The translations under genes were made by a program, and so were the position numbers. A DNA stretch of 64,000 bases, taken from assembly GCA_038502055.1 (NCBI GenBank), contig JAXRKN010000032.1:1922001-1986000 (forward strand). Reading direction: 5' to 3'. The notes beneath the pieces are model-generated. The model did not search any database. It had not been told where the DNA came from and was given only the letters and a program-made list of their open reading frames with translations. Of the stretch, positions 41,370 to 51,373 are shown piece by piece; position 1 is the first letter of the stretch, and every line of letters starts with the position of its first letter. The stretch comes from Tanytarsus gracilentus (lineage: Eukaryota; Arthropoda; Insecta; Diptera; Chironomidae).

Positions 41370-42062
41370 TTAATAAGGTGAAAAATTATCATCGTAGCAT
41401 CGGCACTGTCCGTCTCTTTCACATTTTCCATAACTTAATCCAGAGTTTTTGCAATATGTATGACAAGTCATGGGCAGACACTTTTGTCTCTCGATTGGTT
41501 TATCATCAAATATTTTCTCAATGTCCATGTTAAAGCAATTGCATCGACCATCACTTTGACATTTTCCATTTCTCATGCCTAAATTTTTGCAATAACTGTA
41601 ACATCTTGTGTCACCATCGAATTGAGGATTGCATTGAGTTTGAGGTTTGTCTTCAAATTGTTCAGGATCATCACTGAGAACTTCTTCGTCATTTTCATTT
41701 TCACCTTCAGAACTTCCATCACCATTTTGATATGGAACGCCATCGCCATAACAGCTACAAACTGTTTCTAAATCACATGCAAAAGTGATAAATCCTTTTC
41801 TTTTGCAGTAACTTTCACACCATTCTCTGTCAGGATTTGATAAACATTTAAAGTTTTCATCATCAGGAATTTTTTGTGTTTTATCTGGAACATGATAGCA
41901 GTTGCAACCTGAAAGTTCATCACATGTCGATCCTCCAAATCCAAGTATTTTGCAGCGAATTTCACATTTTCGATAATCGACAGGCTCACGACAGTTGTAA
42001 ATTTTTTTTGATGGATTTGCGGCAACGAATGTTACAGCTATGAGTAAAATTATAATTTTCAT
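41370..42062 (-). CDS. Secreted protein with four tandem defensin-like (CS-alpha-beta) domains
   Basis: A single uninterrupted frame of 230 residues. Residues 1-15 are a signal peptide (M-K-I-I-I-L-L-I-A-V-T-F-V-A-A). Four six-cysteine modules follow: C24-C55, C73-C104, C144-C176 and C195-C222. Each ends with C-x3-C-x9-C-x5-C-x-C, the spacing of insect defensins and scorpion-toxin-like folds. The gap before the C-x3-C is 8, 8, 9 and 4 residues. Modules 1 and 2 resemble each other, as do 3 and 4. Between them lies a very acidic linker (about 105-143, rich in Glu, Asp, Ser). Modules 3 and 4 keep a G-K-C gamma-core; 1 and 2 do not. Ordinary insect defensins have one such domain after a propeptide. 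The closest known architecture is the lepidopteran X-tox family of tandem defensin-like repeats, induced by infection but reported to lack antibacterial activity. The high-acid linker also argues against a simple pore-forming peptide. An immune or salivary/secretory role is inferred. Confidence 0.92.
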   Translation of the reverse strand: MKIIILLIAVTFVAANPSKKIYNCREPVDYRKCEIRCKILGFGGSTCDELSGCNCYHVPDKTQKIPDDENFKCLSNPDREWCESYCKRKGFITFACDLETVCSCYGDGVPYQNGDGSSEGENENDEEVLSDDPEQFEDKPQTQCNPQFDGDTRCYSYCKNLGMRNGKCQSDGRCNCFNMDIEKIFDDKPIERQKCLPMTCHTYCKNSGLSYGKCERDGQCRCYDDNFSPY

Positions 42063-42138
42063 TTTTTAAATTTCTTTTAAGACTTTTTTGTTTGAAGTTC
42101 TAAACTGTTTTGATATGAACTTAAAAATTCACAGCAGC

Positions 42139-42145
42139 TTTTATA
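42139..42145 (-). promoter_or_regulatory. TATA box of the four-domain defensin-like gene
   Basis: TATAAAA on minus lies 77 bases upstream of the ATG. An ACAGT start-site-like motif follows roughly 37-40 bases downstream, which would leave a short 5' UTR. I saw no clear kappa-B (Rel) site in the next few hundred bases upstream. Confidence 0.5.
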
Positions 42146-44703
42146 GTCGAAATAAATTGTGATAAAATTTATCTGGGTTATGGGTCTTAAGATAGGTCGA
42201 ATGCAATAATTTAACCTAAAATCTTAAAAAAAGTTATCAACTGATTACAAAAAGTGTGTCAAAATGATAAGAAGAAGAAAAATATTGAGTTCAACGATCT
42301 TTTTGATTAAATTTTTGAAGTGCTCTAAAAAATATAAAATAATAATTAAATCGCAAATTTTAAAATTTTGTTAATCTTAATCATTTCAAAATTTAATTTT
42401 AGCTTTCACTAATTTTTATTAAATTTAAATCAATTGAACTCATAAAATAAAAATTTAAATATTTTTTGATAGTTGAAATTATAAAAAATTCAACTGTCAA
42501 AAATCAATTTTTCACACACAATTTAAAATTTTAGGTAGCAACATTTTAAAATGGGAAATATTTTGAGATTCAAGGCGAAAGTTGAGTTGAGGATGCGAGA
42601 AATTCCAAGAATTTGGTGGTTTGCCTTTAAATTGTTTACTTTTCCAATTGCTTTATTACTTTATTGCACCTCAAAAAAAATTCTCTTTGCCATCCCGACA
42701 ATAATCAGCAATGTGTGCCGTGTCCTTCATGCACTTTCTCGCTTTGCATTCAAAATTTTGTTTTTCGACCTGCCAACTTTGAGTGAGCGAGTCAAAACCC
42801 GCCTTTTTTTGCGAGCGAGGATTAAGGACCATAAAGAGAGAACAATCTCTGTTTACAATGTTTTTCTTGCTTGTTGTTTGACAATGAAATAATCCAAAGC
42901 GATTGTTAAAAGATTAATCTACGGCTGTAAAATGCAAATTCTCCTTTTTTTGACTTTTCGACTCGTCAAATAACTATTTTCCGGCATGATCATAATTTCT
43001 CACCCTTACAATAACTTTTACAAGTGACGATTTAATTAAGTAGCAAATAAATCTTCATTCTACATGAAATTCCGTCGTTATTTCCGAGATGAAACAAGAA
43101 GATAATTGGATGTGAAAGCATTTTTCGATAATTTCACATTTCTCTCTCACTCTCCCCTAAAAATGACAATGATAAAATTATTATGTTTCAACACCTTTCA
43201 TTTACACGTGTAGATGAGGAAAAAAAATATTTTGCAAGCTGAATTTTGAGCACCAGAGGAATGCATTGAAAATTTTTTATACAAAATTTTATTATTTTAA
43301 AAAAAATTCAGGAAAATTTTATTTTTAAATTTTCCGTTTAAAAAATATAAAATTCAAAACTTACCAAATTTCTCTGCCATCCCTTGAAATGTTCCACACA
43401 CTTTTTGAAAGCAAAAAACTCGTAATGTCATTGCCAGTTGGCATTCAATGCTCATCATTGTTATTTTCCATAGATGTTATTTGCTTAAAAGATTAATTTC
43501 CACTTGTGAATCTTTTGAAGAAATTAAAGCATCTTAAAATTGTTATTTTTATGGATTACATGCCTGATTATGTCGGTCGCTCTACAACAACGGAAATTTG
43601 TTGATTTTAGCAACTATTTTTTGTGCGTTCTTTCGAACCTGCTGTAGGGCTGAGATTATGGTCGAGAGATGAATTTTAATCTTTCAAGCAGCGCCATCGA
43701 GACTGCATAAAGAATCTCCCATGGTCAAGATGCGGTGTGGCATGTCATTCTAGATCGTTGAGATTTTGGCTTCACCGATGCCGCCGTTCGATGATTGCAA
43801 GAGTCAGCGATGGACTCCCCGCTGTTCGAAGTGCTCAAATTTCCTCGTTGTCACTTCTGATTGCTTTATTTTCACTCGACAACGACACGAAGATAATGTT
43901 GATCGAGTGGCCGCATCTGTCTATGTATTTGTGTGATATGTTTGCACAGGAGACGAGCTTTCGAGAGAGTGAAATTTAAACTCTCACGAGAGTTTGAAAA
44001 GTTCTGTGAAAAAAAATTGAGAGAGTTACAAACACAAAGAAACATTTACTGCTGAAACACATGACATTAATTTTTATTTTTTTCTAGACACTCCAAATAT
44101 CCTTCTTATCTACAAAGAGTCTTGTTTTACAATAAATAAATCTTTTAGCTCTTTTTTACATTTCCTTAAAATTCTAATTAAGTTAGGTTCCAAAAATTTC
44201 CTTGCAAAGGCAAAATTTCATAACTTTTTTTAACACGCAATAAATTAAATTTTAGTTTAAATGGCAATAGTAATTTCCGATGGGCTCACTTTTAATACAT
44301 TTTAATATCATCGATAGTTTTTTACACTTAAGAATTTTAACACCGCCAGGAAAAAGTGTTTTGCAAGCTTTTTAATAGAATCTCGAGCTGCACGATTCGA
44401 GGTTTTTTTGTACAAAATTAATCTTAAATTTGATGAAAATTTGTACCGTTAAAAATTAAAAATTTATTAAGTTTGTGTGTTTTCCTGCACTTTTAGAACT
44501 TAAATAGGTTTTTAATAAAATTCGTGTCAATTTCTAAGCTTTTCATGTCCACATTTGGCTTTAAAAAATAAAGGCAGTAAAAGTTAAGTGATCGAGTGCA
44601 GCCCGGGAGTAAATTGACTCAATAGCATCATTAATCGCGCTATGTGATGAGAATAATTTTTTCACTGGTGCAAGAAATACTGAAAGTTCTTTTCGTTTGA
44701 GAT
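42146..44703. other. Intergenic region between the defensin-like gene and gene B
   Basis: Holds a plus-strand ORF at 42551-42892 (113 residues, hydrophobic in the middle, begins M-G-N) that is unrecognised and no longer than background ORFs. A segment at about 43700-43975 looks clearly richer in G+C than its flanks. An AATAAA on minus at 44468-44463 could be the poly(A) signal of gene B. Confidence 0.45.
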
Positions 44704-47700
44704 TTACTCGTCAAATTTACGATTTTGTATGATGGATAGCAACTGTTGTGCATACTTCATAACATGTTCATATTCGCGATAAACGAACCAATGTTCAAGA
44801 CTAACTTTTGTGTCCGTCACTTTAAGTGGTGGCACAATTGAGTCCTTTGCTGCCTTCTCAGCGTTTGATGAAATTTGACTGAAGAACTCCTCGATTTGAC
44901 AAATGGTGTCTTCAATGTTAGCTGATGCTCTATTAAAGATTTCTCGCGTGGTGTTATGAACATCAGGTGTTCGATTCATCCATCCGTCGATAACAACGAA
45001 TCCATCACGAATTCGCATAAGACGATCGTGAATGTCCTCGAGATGCTCATAAATCTAAAAATTTAAATTTTTTGTTAGATTTTCAATAATTAAAATTTTT
45101 AAATTTTTTAAAAATGTTAAAAATTAAAGTGCAAAATTTTTCTCACCTTTTCCTTGTTCCATTCTTCAACATTCAATTCTCCCAAATGTTTATCGGTAAT
45201 ATTTCCGTTGTACTTCTTTTTCAGCATTACATTTTCGGGATAAAGCCAAGCCATAATCTCTTTATTTTCTGTGTCTCTCCACCTGACGTGATGAATGTCC
45301 AAATCTTCGTTAAATTCTACCTTAACCTGTAATAAAAAAAATTATAATTAATAAAATTCATCGTAACTTAACAATGATCCCCATTTGATAATTCATTAAG
45401 AATAAACTAGGTAGTGTGAATACAATAAAAGTGTCAGCATTAATGACCAATCGTGTCTATATGATTTCCTTTCGGAAGTTCTTGAAATGCGCGAAATAAT
45501 TGACACCGATCCGACACGACAATAAAATAAATATAAAAAATCGCCTTCTCGTTGTTCTTCGACACCTTCTTTCACTCGGGAACGCACTTATGTGGTGTAT
45601 GAGAGAGAGAGGGAAATTAAGAAATTCTTTCCGACTAGTCGAGCTAGTAAAAATGACATATGATAAGTGTGCAATTATGAGAAGTTAATTTGTCATAATT
45701 AAGAGCCAAGAGACAAGAGAGCATTCTTTATGACACTCCGCATTCTACCGCAGTCAGAACATCCTGTCCGGTTCGAGATGGCAGCAGCAAGAAGAAAATA
45801 TTATAAAATTCATATGGCACACATCAGTGGACATCTTTATCGCTGCGATCTTGCGTACGAACAGAAATGGTGACAAATTAATTTGTTATAATTTGTGAGC
45901 ATTACCGGCGCACAAGCCCATTCTCATTTTTTTATATACACACGCACGTTCAACGGAAGAAAAGAAGCGAGAGAAAAAATTTACATAATTTTCGACTTTG
46001 CTGTCGAATTAATTAACAATTTCATATTTGTACTTGCGTCAAGAGTTGCACACAGAAAGGCAAAATTTGTGATCATCGTTAAATTTGTTTAGATATAAAA
46101 AGAGAGCATACTGAGACAACAATTTAGAGCGAATAATTTGTCATTTATTTATTTTATATCCGGCTATTAAGTCGAGAACGACATGCCACAATGTTGTTAT
46201 TGCCTGCTTACTTCTTCTTCTTCACCCTTTCCATCGTGCACGGTGGCATGGCAGAATTTTTACTTTTGTTTCCGTTTCGTATGTGTGATTAAAGAAGAAC
46301 GAGCGACTATTGATCGCGCGCTTAAAAGAGAAAAAAAACTGTAAAGAATATTGGCGAATGTTAATCGTATCGCATCATGATGATGAAGGAATTTTTTGAC
46401 GATAATTTCGATTAGTAAGTTGTGAGATTACGAATGATGAGAACATCAACGTGGTTGGGAAAAAAAAGGATTATGTTAACTTGAAACTTTTTGAGTTTAA
46501 TCAAAAAATATTTTTTAAAATTTCTAAAAATAAAAAAATTCTCTTTAATCACTTCAATAAAATTATTTTTAAGAAATTAAAATAATTCAAAATTCCGCGA
46601 AAATAAAAAATATAAAAAATATATTTTAAAATTTCCTTGAACTATTTTCACAATAAAAAAATCACACATTTAACTTTAAATATCTATGAAACAATTCATG
46701 AGTCACTGAAAGTCTACCTGCACTAAACTGCACATTTATCAAATCTACGACCTGAATTTAATTTATATTTTTTTCTTCTTTCGATTTCATTAACGCGGAG
46801 ATGAAAATGAGAGCAAGTTTGTTTGCGGACCGAAAAATGTGTGTGTGATGTAATAAATCCAGTGGCAAGTGTAATTCTGTTGAAATTTTGCTGTGTTTTT
46901 GCAAATATATCGAAAACAAGGATGTAAATTAACGGACGAACTCGACTTATGCTCGACAAACATGACATTTACATTTTAATGATCGCTAATTTGTGCACTT
47001 GAGTTACTCGCATTGGCGACAACAAGTCTCGTGTCTACGGAATTGATAAGAAAAAACCATTCGCGTAAATTTGTTCCAGATGTGCTGACAAATTTTACCA
47101 CAATCGAGCGTACATTTGAGTTAGAAACAAAAATATTTAAATTTAATGTCGCCAAAATTGTCATGCACTGCCCTAGTTTAATTTTTAAATGTTTTCACTC
47201 ACATAAGTTTTGATGAGCTCGTCTGAGTCGCTAATTGCAATGTTGCAACTTCTAAAGATGTCCCCGAGACGTTCTTTGATTTGTGTTTCAGTCATTCTTG
47301 ATGAGCTTCCAGCAGGCGATTTGTTACCACAGGAAAATTTTTTGGTTAGTGATGAGAGTTGATCGGAATTCCTCCTTAGTCGGATTGGATTAGCCTCGAT
47401 AAGAGCAGCCGATGTAAGAATGTAGATGCTTATAACTACTATGAGATAATTAAGTAATTCTGAAATTAAAAGAAAATTAATTTAATAAAATTTTCCATTG
47501 CGAACTGCCGGGCTCAAAATAGTAATTATCCATAAATAGTTTTTTAATCACCATTGGCGTCATGTGATTTTTTCTAATCACTAATTATGAGATGAATTAA
47601 TTATTTCACGCATGGTTCAATGAGTCGATCATCAACTGTCTCCATATGCGAACTTTTATTGTCATGTGTTGACATCGATGAGACATTATATCGATATTAA

Positions 47701-48857
47701 TTAGCAATAATTATGAATTATTTTTAAATCATATCACTCCTAGTGACAGCGCAATAAATATCACACAAATGTCACAATTATGGAAATGCCAATTATAATG
47801 TTTGATCTTGTGAGAATTTTGTTGGACTTTTTCAAGTTCATATAAGAAACATCAGCAAAAAGATTAATGAAAGGAAAAACCACGCGCAGGTAAATGAGAG
47901 TTCTTTGGACCGCCCTTAAAGTTCTTTTTTTTGGGGACACATCAAAAAGTCAGTTAAAACTTAAAATTCATTAACAAATTGAAGTAAAAATACATTAATG
48001 AACTCACTTTTGGGTCATTGTTTTCTTAGGAGGAGGTTCACGTTTTAGAGTCAATATTTTATTGAGATTGAATGTCAAAGACAGGTCATAATGACATAAT
48101 CTCTCCGAGTTTTTGTATTTTAGCATAAATTTCTCGGAATTAAATGTAAAATTGGAGTAATTTGAAGCTCCTGGTGTGACAAGATCAAGTAAAATGTTTT
48201 GACGATTTTAGCGAGCGACGCCGTTAAAAAAGAGAATGCCGCATGACTCATCATTCTGGCACGAAATACACTATGCAGCATTTTGTGTTTTCCATCGCGA
48301 GTACCGCGATCGATTCATTGACAATTCTTCGAAAAAATTCATGTGTGATGTTTTCGTGCCTCAAAATTTTGCCCGCGCATTTTTTAACGAAAAATTTAAA
48401 AAATTTTATTGTGCAGCTGGAAAACCCCAAAATCAAATTGTAAAAATTTGTGAACACAAAAATTATGAAGTAATTTTTTAAAAAATTAAACTTGCACAAA
48501 AAATTCTGAAAATTTCGGACGTGAAAGATAAAAAATGTATTATATTTTTTTATGTTTTAAAAAATTCGTAAGAATTAAGTTCTATCAAGTGATCGACAAA
48601 TTAATTTCGAAATTTGAAATAGAACTTCAATTAAAAAGTATTATAAAAGAATTTAATACTACATTTGACTTACTTGTTGAGAATTTTGATCTGATGCATT
48701 TTTGTGACTTAATGAAATAATTTCGCCTCCGTTTTTGCTCTATTTTATCGCACGCTTCACAAATTTCACTGTAATCTGATCGAATTTCCTTAATTTTGTG
48801 TGCCAATGAAAAAGTCGTTCTAGAATCTCGATTTAAAATTTCAAGTATATTCGCCAT
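44704..48857 (-). CDS. Gene B: paralogue of gene A, helical cytokine-like, secreted or membrane-anchored
   Basis: Four exons on minus: 48857-48674 (ATG, GTAAGT donor, phase 1), 47459-47203, 45326-45147 and 45054-44704 (TAA). Phases 1-0-0 match gene A and give about 323 residues. Exon 1 encodes 61 hydrophilic residues. Exon 2 begins with a hydrophobic run, about residues 63-83 (L-L-N-Y-L-I-V-V-I-S-I-Y-I-L), that could be a late signal sequence or a type II anchor; R-L-R-R at about 88-91 may be a processing site. The rest looks helical, with cysteines at about 105, 133 and 259, and sequons N-I-T, N-R-T and N-T-T. The last exon shows I-F-N, C-Q-I-E-E-F-F and H-W-F-x-Y-R-E-Y, each with a counterpart in gene A's last exon. 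It lacks A's basic tail. Exons 2-4 are well supported; exon 1 rests on donor, phase and a promoter upstream. Function unproven; an Unpaired-like cytokine is the leading hypothesis. Confidence 0.75.
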
Positions 48858-49085
48858 TTTTTTGGTTTAAGTATTTTTTTTTCTCTTTCACAAGTTTTAT
48901 CACAAAACAATAAATTAAAATTAAAATCACAATAAATAATTTTTTTGTATCGCACGATGCGACGACACTTGATCGTGTGATGATTTGAATGTGACTGACA
49001 AAATATTTATGTTATCTGTCGCTTTTCACTATCGTCGTTGCCGAGTTCAGACTGTGAGCGCTTTAACATTGCGACTACTTAAAAG

Positions 49086-49094
49086 CCTTTTATA
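49086..49094 (-). promoter_or_regulatory. TATA box upstream of gene B
   Basis: TATAAAAGG on minus sits about 230 bases before the proposed gene B start codon. A CTCACAGT initiator-like motif is about 39 bases downstream. This supports a transcription start here and hence the choice of 48857 as the first coding exon, although the spacing to the initiator is longer than usual. Confidence 0.45.
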
Positions 49095-50068
49095 TATACA
49101 CACAAACGATGCTTTCAGAAATCTCCTTTAAATTTTTCTTTTTTCTCACTCTCCGATACGTTGCTTTTTTTCTACTGACTGGAGTAATAATATCATAAGC
49201 TTCTCCCGAAGCCATATAACACGACACACAACACATTCGCGCTTCGAGCATTTGCGCAGAGAAAAAGAGAGGCTTGTAAACTGTGCAACCGCCGCGTTGA
49301 TGGTTGTTGTTGTTGATGTTGACTTGCAGACTTTGCTCTCGAAAACAGCAATTTTTTGGTGTGTGATAAAAGTGCAAGTTTGACCTCTTGAGTGCTTAAA
49401 ATTGAATGTTTTGATGACTGGTGAAATTATCAATACAAGTGCGTCTCTCGCTCTCATCAATTTTTATTTTTACTCTCTCAATTTTCGATATTAAGTATTC
49501 TTCGATACTGCCACACATATAATTTTCTATTCGGAATTCACTCATCATCTTCGTTAATGACACTAACATTACTGGCCTAAATCAATTTATCGTTGTCTAG
49601 GGTGCAAAATCTAAGAATGTTCCATTGTGTTTGTGTCAAATGTTTCATCAAAAGTAAAATTGCAACTGATCGATTTTATGAATGGCGAAAAAGCTTTTAT
49701 TAATGTTGAAAATGAAATTTCGAATGTGATTTTAACTCGTCTTATTAGATTTTTCTGAAAACTTTTTTAAAGTTCATAAAATTGCAAAAATTTATTAATT
49801 TAAATTTCATACTTTTGGATGTGCTAATAAATTATAATTTTTATGTAACTAAAATATTTTTATTTGAAAATTATGAATGTCTTGAATGTCCATTGCACTA
49901 GCTATTCTTTAAAAAGCCATTTTTTGCAACACCTGATTGTGATCGCATAAAAATTATATATTTTAATTTTTTTAACATAATTTGTCAAGATAAAATTATC
50001 ATTTGGAATTGTAAAAGTTTAATTTTACTTTTAAAAAGTTGATTTTAAAAGCTTTTAAAAAATTTGAA
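49095..50068. other. Gene B upstream region, no gene
   Basis: No supported gene; the minus-strand ORFs at 49377-49090 and 49460-49146 overlap each other in different frames and look like chance. A partial match to the dispersed repeat lies at 49915-49938. Confidence 0.45.
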
Positions 50069-50070
50069 TA

Positions 50071-51371
50071 GGGTGAAACGTCTTTTGTGGGTTTTCGAAA
50101 ATTTTCAAAAACATAGATTGTTGAGACTTTTAAGGCACAAAAAAATTGGCAAGCCAATGAAAAATTTCTTTTTCTTTAAAATGAGACATTTCGTGTTTTA
50201 TCATTTTATTGTAAATTCATTGAAAATTCCGCCTAAACTCGGAATAAAAATTCCTTTAGTCGGAAGTTTTTTTTCTAAATTCGGGTTTTTTAAGATATTT
50301 TAAAGGGAAATTTGCATCTAAAATTTTATGATTTAATTATTTGTTTTAGAACCATTAAAAATGTTATAAGCAACTGAATTGAGGCATGAAAGCTTGGTTG
50401 GTGCTTTTAAATGGTCAATGATGGTAAAATTATGTTAAAAAAATAATTGGTGAACGATCAAAAAAATATGAGTTGAAGTGAAACTTAAAATATAAGGATA
50501 ATTTTAGCGTGCCCAACAAAGTTGTGGTAACGCTTATTGCTCATCTTTCCGTCGTCTTTCGTCTGTCCGTCAGTATGCCCTTCGAGATCTCATCCCCTGA
50601 GCTACCTAGAGACTTCGGGTTTTCACCAGATCATAGCTCTGAGGGTCTATATGAGCAGGCAATAAGAATTTTTTGGGTCATGACCATAGGATGCCACGGA
50701 CAGCCATAACGTCCATTTTTCATAAAATTTTCTTTATTGGTTTGGTTGTTGAACTCGCGTTCCTTTCCCGTTTTTCTTTCATCTTTGCTAGCAGCTCGTA
50801 CTTCTTTTTTCTCCCAAAAGTCTGCTGCCGCTCTGAAAGCTTTATTCCTTGTACTTTACTGAATAGCTTTTTTCTTGGTTTAATACCCCTTTTGGCAATA
50901 CCATTAGGCAGTAAGTTAAATATAATTTTGCTATTTTTTCTTTCTGCGCTAATGCTGCTATTTTCTCCCTTTTCTTTTTTTTTTCCCTCTAATGAAAAAA
51001 ATCAGATGCAAAAAAACTTCATTTTCAACGCCTTCTAAACCAAAAAAATCCATTTAAGGGAGAAAAAACTTCCAGTATGCAAAAACATTAAAATCTTCCT
51101 TTTGTCTGAATTTTTTCCTTAAAAATGAGAAAAAATCATTCATAAAAAAATAGATTAAAATCTGAAATTTAATAGAGTAATATTATTTGAGTTTGTTTTT
51201 TTTTGGAAGTTCAAGGGCTTTTAAGCCATGCCAATCTTTAATTCTTGTCAGACCCCAAAAAATGGAATGTTATTCTTGGTTTTGTGAGTTGGTCTTCATG
51301 TTCGTTAAGAAATATTGATCATGAAAAAAACTTCCGGTAAAGGAGTATTCCGACTAAAAGACGTTTCACCC
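50071..51371. mobile_element. Non-autonomous DNA transposon with terminal inverted repeats
   Basis: The ends are perfect inverted repeats of 16 bases: GGGTGAAACGTCTTTT at 50071-50086 and its complement at 51356-51371. Each end is flanked by TA (50069-50070 and 51372-51373), as expected of a TA target-site duplication made by Tc1/mariner-type transposons. The element is 1301 bp. Its ORFs (50509-50709, 50673-51038) show no transposase motif, so it would depend on a transposase elsewhere. The interior 50505-50710 looks richer in G+C than the rest. The superfamily is inferred from the TA duplication only. Confidence 0.65.
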
Positions 51372-51373
51372 TA

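Noticed and set aside
42551..42892. 113-residue plus-strand ORF starting M-G-N, divergent from the defensin-like gene
   Set aside because: Possible myristoylation start and hydrophobic middle, but no family, no promoter element and a length equal to background.
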